From JAAYSA01 sp035367155 (GTDB lineage Bacteria > Bacillota_I > Bacilli_A > RFN20 > CAG-826): a DNA stretch of 64,000 nucleotides. Below are positions 1 through 8,498 of the stretch, piece by piece. The stretch is taken from positions 20,865 through 84,864 of the forward strand of contig DAOSJI010000003.1 in the NCBI GenBank assembly GCA_035367155.1, read 5' to 3'. The stretch's first letter is position 1, and every line of letters starts with the position of its first letter. The translations under genes and the position numbers were made by a program. The notes beneath the pieces were generated by a model. It was given only the letters and a program-made list of their open reading frames with translations, was not told the DNA's origin and searched no databases.

Positions 1-8
1 GAAATTAT

Positions 9-1388
9 ATGATTATTTTTAATATCATTTCAATTTTGCTAGTTTTAGCATCATTACCTATATTAATAAAAATACTTAAAGTGGAACAAAATTTTGAATT
101 ATTGATTTATGCGATTCCCTTATTATTTTATTTTCTTCTTATTTTATTAGGACCGACTTATAAAGTTGCCCCAGAAAATTTGGGTCAACACCCCGATTAC
201 ATTTTCATGGGGCGTTCTATTTTTAAACTGCTTGAGTCTATTGGAGGATTAATTAGTTTCTTCTTACTTGCCTATATAATTAGAAGAACTGACGGGTTTA
301 AACATAAATATGTACCATATATGATCTTAGGAGGATTTGCACTATTAGTGTCTGTTTCTCTAATAGCTACACTTTATAATTACGGTGCATTTTACCGCTT
401 AATTTATCAAAATATGCTTAATTATTATGCTGGAAAACCATATTTAGTTGCCAAACAATCATCTTATTTGCTCGGCTTTAATATAGCAACAGTTGATTCA
501 AAAGCTTTAGTTAATATTGCTTTGTTCTTAGCATCTTCTTTAGTTACTCTACTATTTATAAAAGAGAAAAATAATCGAAAACAAATATTAATTTTAAGTG
601 GTTTAGGATTAATTGGTATATTGACAATAGCTTTATTACCAGATTTCACCGCGTTGGTCTTTTTAATACCTTCTTTTGCTTTTGCTCTTTTATATAAATA
701 TGATCAGTTGAAAACGAAGTGGTTTAAAATTACAGCACTTTCTATACTAGGGTTAGTAGGTCTTTCGATAATTGTTGGTTTATTCTGCGCGTTTGGTAAT
801 CAAACGGTTATTAATTTATTATCAAGCAATGGGTTTACTCGCAAGATATTTTTAAATAGCAAAGTCTTAGTTTATTATCAAGTGATAAGAGATTCATTTG
901 TTAAGGGTGCTTTTTTTGGAGTTCCATTCACCTATCCTGTAAATGAATTTCCTCTTTCTACTGGTATAACAGTTAAAGATGCATTTCCTACTGGAAACTT
1001 CTTAATGGATGCATTAAGAGAAGTAGGTTGGATTGGGTTTCTTAGCTTACTAATCTTTGTTGTTTTTTCAGTAAAAGTTGTTATTAATTACTTAGATAAA
1101 AGTGAAGATCCAAAACATATTAAAACACTATTTGTTTCTTTATTAATTATGATTTTTGTGCGTTATTTCTTTTTTTATCCACACGCGTTATACTCATTTA
1201 CTAGTGAGTTTTGGAGTATTAATTATTTCCCATTGATTGAATCACATGTTTTTACAATTGTGATTTTCTTATTGGGCTACATGTATTTACCAAACTCAAT
1301 TTTTAAACAAAACAAGTTACCCTTAAAAGAAGAAAATAAACATAACGATAAGAAGGAGGAAGTTTACGAATGGCAAGAAATAAAATAA
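9..1388 (+). CDS. O-antigen ligase/polymerase (Wzy)-like membrane protein, 5' end uncertain
   Basis: A 459-residue polytopic membrane protein with roughly ten to twelve hydrophobic segments and a basic, lysine-rich tail. Around residues 285-350 it has an Arg/Tyr-rich stretch, a Gly-Pro loop, and then a Gly-Asn-Phe-Leu...Glu-Val-Gly-Trp-Ile-Gly segment before a membrane helix. That is the arrangement seen in Wzy/WaaL-type O-antigen polymerases and ligases, so a role in assembling surface polysaccharide is inferred. The first ATG lies eight bases from the window edge with no visible ribosome-binding site and an open frame upstream, so the true start may lie outside. It overlaps the next lipoprotein gene by 19 bases and is presumably co-transcribed with it. 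The family call rests on topology and loop pattern only. Confidence 0.55.
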   Translation: MIIFNIISILLVLASLPILIKILKVEQNFELLIYAIPLLFYFLLILLGPTYKVAPENLGQHPDYIFMGRSIFKLLESIGGLISFFLLAYIIRRTDGFKHKYVPYMILGGFALLVSVSLIATLYNYGAFYRLIYQNMLNYYAGKPYLVAKQSSYLLGFNIATVDSKALVNIALFLASSLVTLLFIKEKNNRKQILILSGLGLIGILTIALLPDFTALVFLIPSFAFALLYKYDQLKTKWFKITALSILGLVGLSIIVGLFCAFGNQTVINLLSSNGFTRKIFLNSKVLVYYQVIRDSFVKGAFFGVPFTYPVNEFPLSTGITVKDAFPTGNFLMDALREVGWIGFLSLLIFVVFSVKVVINYLDKSEDPKHIKTLFVSLLIMIFVRYFFFYPHALYSFTSEFWSINYFPLIESHVFTIVIFLLGYMYLPNSIFKQNKLPLKEENKHNDKKEEVYEWQEIK

Positions 1389-2317
1389 AAAGAGTTTCAA
1401 CAATACTCTTTCTAGTCTTTTTCCTTACTGGTTGTAAAGATGCAGTTAATGAAGTATTTAATCAAGGTCAATACACGGATAGTGATTTTTTGGCCAATTA
1501 TTATTCCTATTATCCAGAAGAGTTAAGAAAAAATGTATATTCTACTAATGAAACAATAATTGATATTGATGTAAGCGATAAGACTTATTCGTTTTTAGGC
1601 GGTGAAGCTAAAGAAAAAGCTTTAATTCCAGATTATCAAGAGGGTTTAATTTCTAAAAAAGAACTTAAAGAAAAATTTGGTATAGATTTAGATGAAAACA
1701 CTGTAGAAGAAGTGCTTAACAATCAATTACAAAGAGTAAGTTGGTATGACTATTCAAAATATTACAATCTTTCTGATAGTAACTACGGCGATAGTAAAAT
1801 AAATGATTCCTTCAAACGAGGTTATTTTTCAAAAATGACTGATGGTCTAATTAATTGTTTTGGATTTGGCGCGATCGCTAGAATTCAAACTGATGAAAAC
1901 GGCTTTGGTGTTCTATTTAAACATGAACTCGTTGAATACACTTCCTTTTTTGTTTCCTTAAGAGGTGCTACCAATATTGATGAGGGACCAACTTATAATA
2001 GTGATCTAGAATTTAGAGTATCTTTTTACATTGAAGAAAGCGCAAGTATGCAACCATCAAAAGTTACTTTTAAAATGGATTTAAATGAAATTTATACAGA
2101 TGGAAGCGGGAATTCTAATGTTATTTACTTTAGATTAAAAGATGTTTTAACCCAACAACAACTCCCCCTATTGAAAAGAACCACCGGTTTCTCCTTTAGT
2201 TTTACTCTTAAGGAACATGTGCTCCTTTGCCCAGGTGGTGTTGTTAATACGGATACTGATTATAAATTTGCATTAATGCTTTATGAATTAATGCTTCCAC
2301 ATTCAAAGTGGCGTTAA
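1370..2317 (+). CDS. Putative lipoprotein of unknown function
   Basis: A 315-residue protein whose first 22 residues form a basic start, a hydrophobic core and a lipobox (Leu-Thr-Gly-Cys22), so it is predicted to be lipid-anchored outside the membrane. The start is set by a strong AAGGAGG at 1353-1359, inside the end of the preceding Wzy-like gene. That overlap suggests translational coupling and a shared role in the surface-polysaccharide region. The mature part is acidic and Tyr/Asn-rich, and I recognise no catalytic motif. The 3' end overlaps the convergent ATP-grasp gene by four bases, with no terminator between them. Confidence 0.7.
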   Translation: MARNKIKRVSTILFLVFFLTGCKDAVNEVFNQGQYTDSDFLANYYSYYPEELRKNVYSTNETIIDIDVSDKTYSFLGGEAKEKALIPDYQEGLISKKELKEKFGIDLDENTVEEVLNNQLQRVSWYDYSKYYNLSDSNYGDSKINDSFKRGYFSKMTDGLINCFGFGAIARIQTDENGFGVLFKHELVEYTSFFVSLRGATNIDEGPTYNSDLEFRVSFYIEESASMQPSKVTFKMDLNEIYTDGSGNSNVIYFRLKDVLTQQQLPLLKRTTGFSFSFTLKEHVLLCPGGVVNTDTDYKFALMLYELMLPHSKWR

Positions 2318-3210
2318 GGAAGCGTTAACCATTTACCCATTAAGAAATCATAACTATCATCATCAAGAATTAATGTTCCTTTAGCAGGAGTAAATGTTAA
2401 CTCATTAAAATATATTTTTTTACCGACTAAATATAAGTCAACTCTAACAAAAGGAAAGTCTTTTCCTAAAATGGCTGCAATTTGCGCCATTTTTTCAAAT
2501 TGAGCTGGTTTTTGTAAAGGATAGTCGGTTTTTGTCCAGTGATTAAACTGAGCACCATCAAAGGGTTCAAAGTTCATATCTAGATTATTATAACGAATAT
2601 CTTGTCCTCTTCCCGTTACTACATATAAGTATCGCGGAGTTCCGTTAAAGACATTAAATTTATATTCAGTTGGAAGAGAAGTTTCCGTTCCAACATAATG
2701 CTCGATGATAAGTTGAGGTTTAATTTTACTATAGTGAAGCTCAACAGTTTTTTTACCATAGTCAGTTCTAAGCCAGCGACGACATTTCTTTTCAAGTTCT
2801 TTCTTATCAAGCTTACTTTTGTCTTTGCAAATATAGTTAAAAGCACAAGCATGAGTAGCTTTAATAACAAATTGATTAGGTACTTTATCCCACTCAATTT
2901 CTTTAAAAGAGTCATAAATTCCAACAATTGGAACAAGGAGTTCCTCTAAGCCTTTTTCTTTAACAAATTCTCTTGCCCCAACTCTTCCAGCAGCCCAACT
3001 GACTTTATCATCGTAGGGATAAATATCAAGACGTAATTTTTGTAGTTTTTCGGTAAAGCGCTCTAGGTTTACCCAATCTAGCTTATGTCCTGTAATATAG
3101 CGATATTGAAGCGAAACATAAGCGCGTTTATTAAAAACACGCAAAAGTGGTTGAATACTTTTTGCAATAAATCGTTTTAACTTGTTTTCTTTAAAGTTTT
3201 TGTTTGCCAT
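2314..3210 (-). CDS. TupA-like ATP-grasp family protein
   Basis: A 298-residue protein resembling the TupA-like ATP-grasp family (Pfam TupA-like ATPgrasp), named after a teichuronopeptide synthesis protein and common in polysaccharide loci. Visible family features are the N-terminal Lys-Leu-Asp-Trp-Val-Asn segment, the motif FVIKATHACAF (about residues 112-122) that starts the ATP-grasp fold, an EYKFNVFNG strand, and the acidic metal/ATP site VRVDLY...FNELTF near residues 256-275. Such proteins probably ligate or modify amino-acid or sugar substituents of surface glycans; the substrate is unknown. The neighbouring polysaccharide genes support this role. Confidence 0.75.
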   Translation of the reverse strand: MANKNFKENKLKRFIAKSIQPLLRVFNKRAYVSLQYRYITGHKLDWVNLERFTEKLQKLRLDIYPYDDKVSWAAGRVGAREFVKEKGLEELLVPIVGIYDSFKEIEWDKVPNQFVIKATHACAFNYICKDKSKLDKKELEKKCRRWLRTDYGKKTVELHYSKIKPQLIIEHYVGTETSLPTEYKFNVFNGTPRYLYVVTGRGQDIRYNNLDMNFEPFDGAQFNHWTKTDYPLQKPAQFEKMAQIAAILGKDFPFVRVDLYLVGKKIYFNELTFTPAKGTLILDDDSYDFLMGKWLTLP

Positions 3211-3284
3211 ATTTTTATCATCTTTAGTATACTTTTACCGTTAATTAATTGCAATTATATGATAAAGTGAGTAAGAGAACATAA

Positions 3285-3656
3285 ATGAAAGAACAACTAA
3301 AGAAAAAAGAAACATGGATAGCAATTATTATTATGGTGCTTGTCGCTAATGTAGTTGCTTTTGGTTTATATTTTTTAACTGCCTATACAACAATTTTTGG
3401 TTCTTTTAATGTAAATTTCCCTTTTGGTGTAGAAATTGTCATCTTATTATTTATCATAGTTTATTTTGCTTATGGATTTATTGTTACCGATTTTCGTGAA
3501 GCTAGAGTAAGAAGAAAAGAAAAAAACTGGGCGGGTAAACTCAGTGAAAAAGAAATTGCTCATAAAAGAAAACATAGAACTGCACCCTGGATTAGTTCAG
3601 CGATTTTATTAATAGTTGTTATTGTTCTAGAAATCATCTCATTTTTTGTCAAATAA
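3285..3656 (+). CDS. Small membrane protein of unknown function
   Basis: A 123-residue protein with three hydrophobic segments, at about residues 12-34, 46-66 and 101-122. A basic, Arg/Lys-rich cytoplasmic loop (about 70-98) lies between the second and third. The third segment runs to the C-terminus. The ribosome-binding site is weak (an AAGAGAA run upstream of 3285), so expression may be low. It is transcribed divergently from the TupA-like gene and stands alone before the opp operon. I do not recognise a family, and the gene is called from its open frame and clear membrane topology. Confidence 0.6.
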   Translation: MKEQLKKKETWIAIIIMVLVANVVAFGLYFLTAYTTIFGSFNVNFPFGVEIVILLFIIVYFAYGFIVTDFREARVRRKEKNWAGKLSEKEIAHKRKHRTAPWISSAILLIVVIVLEIISFFVK

Positions 3657-3704
3657 AAACATTTTAATAATTTATTATTAATAAACACTTTGAATGTATC
3701 ATTT

Positions 3705-3718
3705 TGGTAGCGTTTTCA
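3705..3718 (-). promoter_or_regulatory. Candidate CcpA (cre) site upstream of oppA
   Basis: Read on the minus strand the site is TGAAAACGCTACCA. It matches the catabolite-response consensus TGWAANCGNTNWCA at all but one position. Its centre lies about 64 bases upstream of the start point expected from the oppA promoter, a distance more typical of activation than of a roadblock. Whether this organism has CcpA cannot be seen here. Confidence 0.45.
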
Positions 3719-3740
3719 CAATGAGAAAAAAAGTTTTTAT

Positions 3741-3769
3741 TTGACTATAAAAATAAGTGCTATTATGAT
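3741..3769 (+). promoter_or_regulatory. Promoter of the opp operon
   Basis: TTGACT (3741-3746) and TATGAT (3764-3769) are separated by exactly 17 bases, each one mismatch from the sigma-70/sigma-A consensus. The oppA start codon lies 34 bases after the -10 box, with AAAGGAGG in between. Confidence 0.7.
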
Positions 3770-3803
3770 ATTTATTGTATAAATTCATAAAAGGAGGCAA
3801 ATT

Positions 3804-6170
3804 ATGAAAATAAAGCGAAGAAACCTTGCTCTTGCTGTCCTTGCAGGATCCTTACTTCTTGCAGGATGTGGTAAAGACGATGGTAATTATCAAAAAGTTA
3901 CCGGTCCTTATTTAACCGGTGAACTAGCTAAATATCATTACAATGGTTTTGTTGGAATTCCTCTTGCAACACTTAATAGTGTTAAAGACCAAACTGGAAG
4001 TAACTCCCAACATATAGCAAACTTCGTTGATGGTTTATTAGAAAACGATGAATTTGGTGCTCTTAAATTAGCTTTAGCTGATAGTGCAAGCAAAACACCA
4101 GATAGCAAAGAATTTACATTTACCATCAAACCAGGTATTAAGTGGTTAACAAATACTGGTGAACATTATAGCCCACTAATTAAAGGGGTTTCGACACCAC
4201 AATATGTTACTGCTGATGACTTTAAAAACTCATTAGAGTTAAACCTTGATGCAAAGAATGAATCGCAAACTAGTTATATTCCAAGTGTTTTTATTGAAGG
4301 AGCTCTTGAATATAACTATTACACAGAAATCATTCAATCAATTAAATCAGGAAAACCAGACCGTACTGGTCGCTTTTGGTCAACGAGTACAACTTATGCT
4401 GAAGTAGCAGAAGCTATCAGTGCCTACACTGGAGTTGAAGTTTTAGAAACAGATATTGATGCTGTTAAAAACTTTCAGCGTGTTGGAATTCGTGTTTTTG
4501 AAGATGATCCACTTAAGATTCAATTTAGATTAGTTGAATCAATGCCGTTCTTCCCAACAGCACTAACCTACACATGCTTTTTACCAGTTAACCGTCAATT
4601 TATTAAACAAATTGGCTTTAGTAATTTTGGTACTTCAGCAGAAACCTTCTTATATAATGGTGCTTTTTGGCTTGAACAATGGGATGCTAACAAGGTTGTT
4701 TACCGCAAAAACCCTGAATATTGGGATGTTAAAAATGTTCATGTTGATACAATGACTTATAACAACTACCCTGATAATGCAGACCCAAATCACATACGTC
4801 TTTTATTTGAAAAAGGTGAAGTTGACGCATTTGGTATTAGTGAAAACGATACCGAGGGATGGGCAAAATATATTCTTGGACCAGATGGAACTGGAACTAA
4901 ACAAAACCCCTATCATGATGATGTCTATTCACGTTATGTTGACTCAATCGATTTTAACTTCCACTTTATGCTAAATATCGAACGTGATATTACAGGCTGG
5001 AATCAAAGACATTCAGTCGTAACTCAAAATGACATTTTAAACTGGAATAGATCAACGCAATTAAGTAGCGTTAGACAATTATTTTTAAAAGGTATCGACC
5101 AAAAAACTTATAATGTCCAACGTTTTACAAGTGATGCAGATTCATCACAAACACAAACCTTTACAATGAGAGGCTTTGTTGTAGATGATGTAAACCGACG
5201 CGACTATATTGAATATGTTTATGAAGCATTTGCAGATAAGTTTGGTCTTACTTATCAACAAGCAAGTGATATTTTAGCCCCAGGTCAAACAGACTATAAC
5301 GGCTATACAAACCTTGCTTTTGATCAAGTACAAGACTTAGCAGCTCAAGCATTAGAAGATATTCAACTTTATAACTCTACAGTTGGAGCAGCAAATCCAA
5401 TTACTTTCCCAATTAAATCCGAGTATTTATCAACTAACGATGCTACTTACTATAAGAAGGATCAAATTTGGGTTCGTGATGCAAACGAAAGAATGAACGG
5501 CTGTACGATTCATGATCGTTTAGTTACTGATGAGTTACCACTTTGTCAAAACAAACAATATCCATATTTTGAAATCGTCGTTGCTGGTCCAGATCAAATT
5601 GCTTCAAGTAGTGACTACATTAAATTAAGTGATGCACATCAATATGGTATTCATATTATGGGTTGGGCACCTGACTATGGTGATCCACTTACATACTTAA
5701 ATTGCTATACAAGCAAAGGCGAAATGAGTGCTTATTCAGGTACTCTAAATCATCCTGACCGCGTTGGTTATCATAATGTTGATGGTGTTTTAGTTGCAGA
5801 TAGCCAAATGGGCGATGATGGTGTTGAACGCTTTGGTGTTACGGCAAAATATGATTATTTAGTAAATAAAGCTAAAAATGAACATAGCGACACCGCGGTT
5901 CGTTACGAACTCTTTGCTGAAGCAGAAGTACATCTTTTAACTGACCTAAGCTTAATTCGTTCGATTTATAACCAGGGTCAAGGTTGGTTTGTCAGTGTAT
6001 CGCGTTTAATTGGTTATGAAACACCAAACGCTTCATATGGCTTATCTAGCAATAAAATGAAAGGTGTATGGGTTTTAAAAGAAACCGTAAATGCTGCAAC
6101 ACGTCGTAGTTTAAAACAACAATACGATACTGCTAAAGCAAACGCACCTAGAACAACTATTTTTGACTAA
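3804..6170 (+). CDS. oppA: Oligopeptide ABC transporter substrate-binding lipoprotein
   Basis: A lipid-anchored extracytoplasmic receptor that captures peptides for the OppBCDF importer. The signal peptide ends in the lipobox Leu-Ala-Gly-Cys22. The mature part has the SBP_bac_5 layout: a FTIKPGIKW segment near residue 110, a ...LYNGAFWLEQWD...VYRKNPEYWD segment near 280-305, and an IMGWAPDYGDPLTYLN motif near 619-635. At 788 residues it is far longer than the usual 530-600, with extra sequence between about 360 and 560. Besides the lipobox it has four cysteines (258, 567, 581, 634), unusual for an extracellular protein of a low-GC Gram-positive. It is the first gene of the operon, has AAAGGAGG just before the ATG, and is separated from oppB by two hairpins. 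The function is secure; peptide specificity is unknown. Confidence 0.92.
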   Translation: MKIKRRNLALAVLAGSLLLAGCGKDDGNYQKVTGPYLTGELAKYHYNGFVGIPLATLNSVKDQTGSNSQHIANFVDGLLENDEFGALKLALADSASKTPDSKEFTFTIKPGIKWLTNTGEHYSPLIKGVSTPQYVTADDFKNSLELNLDAKNESQTSYIPSVFIEGALEYNYYTEIIQSIKSGKPDRTGRFWSTSTTYAEVAEAISAYTGVEVLETDIDAVKNFQRVGIRVFEDDPLKIQFRLVESMPFFPTALTYTCFLPVNRQFIKQIGFSNFGTSAETFLYNGAFWLEQWDANKVVYRKNPEYWDVKNVHVDTMTYNNYPDNADPNHIRLLFEKGEVDAFGISENDTEGWAKYILGPDGTGTKQNPYHDDVYSRYVDSIDFNFHFMLNIERDITGWNQRHSVVTQNDILNWNRSTQLSSVRQLFLKGIDQKTYNVQRFTSDADSSQTQTFTMRGFVVDDVNRRDYIEYVYEAFADKFGLTYQQASDILAPGQTDYNGYTNLAFDQVQDLAAQALEDIQLYNSTVGAANPITFPIKSEYLSTNDATYYKKDQIWVRDANERMNGCTIHDRLVTDELPLCQNKQYPYFEIVVAGPDQIASSSDYIKLSDAHQYGIHIMGWAPDYGDPLTYLNCYTSKGEMSAYSGTLNHPDRVGYHNVDGVLVADSQMGDDGVERFGVTAKYDYLVNKAKNEHSDTAVRYELFAEAEVHLLTDLSLIRSIYNQGQGWFVSVSRLIGYETPNASYGLSSNKMKGVWVLKETVNAATRRSLKQQYDTAKANAPRTTIFD

Positions 6171-6201
6171 TTAGACAATTAGTTAATAAACTTAATATCT
6201 T

Positions 6202-6226
6202 GAAAGGTTAGGTTTCCTAACCTTTC
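6202..6226 (+). terminator. Strong intercistronic hairpin between oppA and oppB
   Basis: A perfect 11-base-pair stem (GAAAGGTTAGG, loop TTT, CCTAACCTTTC) not followed by a clean T-run. It may act as an imperfect terminator or as an mRNA 3'-end stabiliser, making oppA more abundant than the membrane genes, as is common between binding-protein and permease genes. Confidence 0.6.
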
Positions 6227-6246
6227 TTGGTATTATAATTTATTGA

Positions 6247-6266
6247 ATAATGAGTTTACTCATTAT
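6247..6266 (+). other. Second hairpin ahead of the oppB ribosome-binding site
   Basis: A stem of AATGAG and CTCATT around loop TTTA, extendable by two A-T pairs, about 20 bases before the AGGAAGGAG of oppB. A TATAAT at 6234-6239 lies between the two hairpins and could be a secondary promoter. The role in separating oppA and oppB expression is inferred. Confidence 0.4.
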
Positions 6267-6295
6267 ATAATTTTAAGAAAGAGGAAGGAGTATTT

Positions 6296-7474
6296 ATGGC
6301 TATATATCTAATTGGATATACAGTGATCATCCTAGTAGTATGTTTCTTTACTTTTGTAATGCTAGTTGGCTATGGCGTTATTTTTAAAAACAACCAAAAA
6401 ATAAAGAACATCTTTGGACGTCCTCTTTTAGTATATTCAGTTCGTCGAATTATTAGTGCGCTTGTTTCGGTTGTGCTTGCAATCACTGCGACTTATTTAT
6501 TAATTAGGCTGCAAGATTCAAATGAACTTTGCAAAAACGCTATTAAAAACTGGGACAAATTAACAGCACCTATTCGCGAACAACGCTGTGAAAACTTAAA
6601 AGCTGAACTTGGTTTATCTGGTAGCGTCATTAAGAGCTTATTAAAATATTATTACCAAGTTTTACCTTTTCCAAAAACTATTTGTCGCGTTGATGTAATT
6701 GAAGATGGTCTAACAACGATTGTTCAATCAAGAGAATGCCGCAATTTTATTATGGATTTAGGCAAAATCTACTTTATGGGTAGCGGTCTTAACGGACAAT
6801 ATGTTATTGATGTTATCTTAAAAGATAAAATGATGATTTCCTTTAAAATTGGTATTCTTGCCTCGGCTCTCCAACTTGCCTTAGGTTATCCAATGGGAAT
6901 CATTATGGCTAAATATAAAGACGGCTGGTTTGATCGCCTCGGCAAGACATATATTATTACGATTGATGCAATTCCGGGTGTTGCATATTACTACATCTGG
7001 ATGTCAATTTTAGTTTTTGCGCTTGGGTTACCTTATCAATATCGAGAAGAAAATTTCTTAAGTTGGTTACCTGCAATTTTAACAATGGGCTTTACAGGTA
7101 TGGCAGGTATTGCTTTATGGGTAAGGCGTTATATGTTAAATGAGTTTACAGCAGATTATGTTAAATTTGCTCGAGCTAAAGGGTTAAGTGAGAACAGAAT
7201 CATGTATGTTCATGTTCTTCGTAATGCTGTCGTTCCTTTAGTTCGTTCGATTCCTGCAGCGATTTTAGGTTCACTTCTTGGAACCTTTTATATTGAAAAG
7301 ATTTACGGCATTCCTGGGTTAGGTGGCTTTTTAGTGCAAGCTAACGCGATGCATGATATATATGCAATTCAGGGGATTGTCGTTATTTCAGCATTAATTT
7401 CAATTATTTCATATGTAGCAGGCGATATTGTGACAGCTTTAGTTGATCCACGTATCAGCTTTACAACGGAGTAG
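6296..7474 (+). CDS. oppB: Oligopeptide ABC transporter permease, OppB type
   Basis: One of two membrane subunits forming the peptide channel. The family start (YSVRRIISALVSV, about residues 47-59) and the binding-protein-dependent transport core with the EAA loop (about residues 280-300, ARAKGLSENRIMYVHVLRNA) are clear. Two things are unusual. An extra hydrophobic helix (about residues 4-29) precedes the normal first helix. The first outside loop is long (about 72-165) and holds four cysteines (79, 98, 130, 148). The length of 392 compares with about 310-340 for relatives. The ribosome-binding site AGGAAGGAG is good. It lies 11 bases before oppC, in the same operon. Confidence 0.92.
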   Translation: MAIYLIGYTVIILVVCFFTFVMLVGYGVIFKNNQKIKNIFGRPLLVYSVRRIISALVSVVLAITATYLLIRLQDSNELCKNAIKNWDKLTAPIREQRCENLKAELGLSGSVIKSLLKYYYQVLPFPKTICRVDVIEDGLTTIVQSRECRNFIMDLGKIYFMGSGLNGQYVIDVILKDKMMISFKIGILASALQLALGYPMGIIMAKYKDGWFDRLGKTYIITIDAIPGVAYYYIWMSILVFALGLPYQYREENFLSWLPAILTMGFTGMAGIALWVRRYMLNEFTADYVKFARAKGLSENRIMYVHVLRNAVVPLVRSIPAAILGSLLGTFYIEKIYGIPGLGGFLVQANAMHDIYAIQGIVVISALISIISYVAGDIVTALVDPRISFTTE

Positions 7475-7484
7475 GAGGTAGAAG

Positions 7485-8489
7485 ATGTCAAAACATATTG
7501 ATACATTAATTCGTCACGACATTGAAGACCTTTTTACAGTTGTCGGAACAAAAGATGAAGAATTTGAAAAGTTAGATGCGATTCCGTACTCTTATTGGCG
7601 TTCAACATTTAAACGGCTTTTTAAGAATCCGATTGCAATTATATGTATAGTTTTATTAGTAATCTTACTTTTCTTTACAATTTTTGGACCAATTATGAAG
7701 TCTTACCATATTTATGAGCGAGACGGAAATTTATTTGAATATCCTTATGGTGATCCACGCTTTTCTGGTGTTCACTATCATGGGCCTAGTAGTGTTTCCT
7801 GGTTTGGTATAGGCGGCGCAGGGATGGGCTATTTTGCAGGTCTTGACCTTTGGTCGCTTGTATGGGAAGGGACACGCTTTAGTTTAATTCTAGCAACAAC
7901 TGTAGCCTTAATTGATATTGTTTTAGGTATTGTTATTGGTGCAGCATGGGGTTATTTTAGATGGCTTGATCCAATTATGATTGAGATTCGTAATTTTATT
8001 AGTAATGTACCATCATTACTACTTTATATTCTTTTAATGAACTTTTTACCACGTTCATTTTGGACGATTGTTTTTGTACTTTGTTTATTTGGTTGGCTTG
8101 GTCTAGCTAGCTTTATTCGTAATCAAATTATTATTATTCGTAACCGTGAATATAACATTGCTTCACAAACGCTTGGTTCAAGTCCAGTTGCAATGATTAC
8201 GCATAACTTACTTCCTTATTTAGTTAGTGTAATTGTAACGGTAGTTTCTACTTCAATTCCTGCTGGAATTAGCGCTGAAGTTGGTTTAGCATTCTTTGGA
8301 CTATCTTTCCAACCAATGCAACAAGTTACTCTTGGACAAATATTAACTTCTGCTACAAGTGATGTTAACTGGACAAAACATCCATATATTCTAATAGCAC
8401 CTTTAATTGTAATGGTGCCCTTAACAGTAGCATTTTTCTATTTAGGACTTGCACTTAGTGATGCAACAGATCCTAAAACGCATCGGTAG
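7485..8489 (+). CDS. oppC: Oligopeptide ABC transporter permease, OppC type
   Basis: The second membrane subunit of the peptide importer, pairing with OppB. It has an approximately 50-residue cytoplasmic start and a first helix at about 51-72. A conserved outside segment with a ...YPYGDPRFSGVHYHGP part is seen in OppC relatives, followed by the transport core with the EAA-like loop (QTLGSSPVAMITHNLLP, about residues 226-242). A C-terminal LGLALSDATDP motif, the typical OppC ending, completes it. The length of 334 is normal. AGGAGGT precedes the start and the next gene, oppD, begins nine bases after the stop. Confidence 0.92.
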   Translation: MSKHIDTLIRHDIEDLFTVVGTKDEEFEKLDAIPYSYWRSTFKRLFKNPIAIICIVLLVILLFFTIFGPIMKSYHIYERDGNLFEYPYGDPRFSGVHYHGPSSVSWFGIGGAGMGYFAGLDLWSLVWEGTRFSLILATTVALIDIVLGIVIGAAWGYFRWLDPIMIEIRNFISNVPSLLLYILLMNFLPRSFWTIVFVLCLFGWLGLASFIRNQIIIIRNREYNIASQTLGSSPVAMITHNLLPYLVSVIVTVVSTSIPAGISAEVGLAFFGLSFQPMQQVTLGQILTSATSDVNWTKHPYILIAPLIVMVPLTVAFFYLGLALSDATDPKTHR

Positions 8490-8498
8490 GTAGTAATT

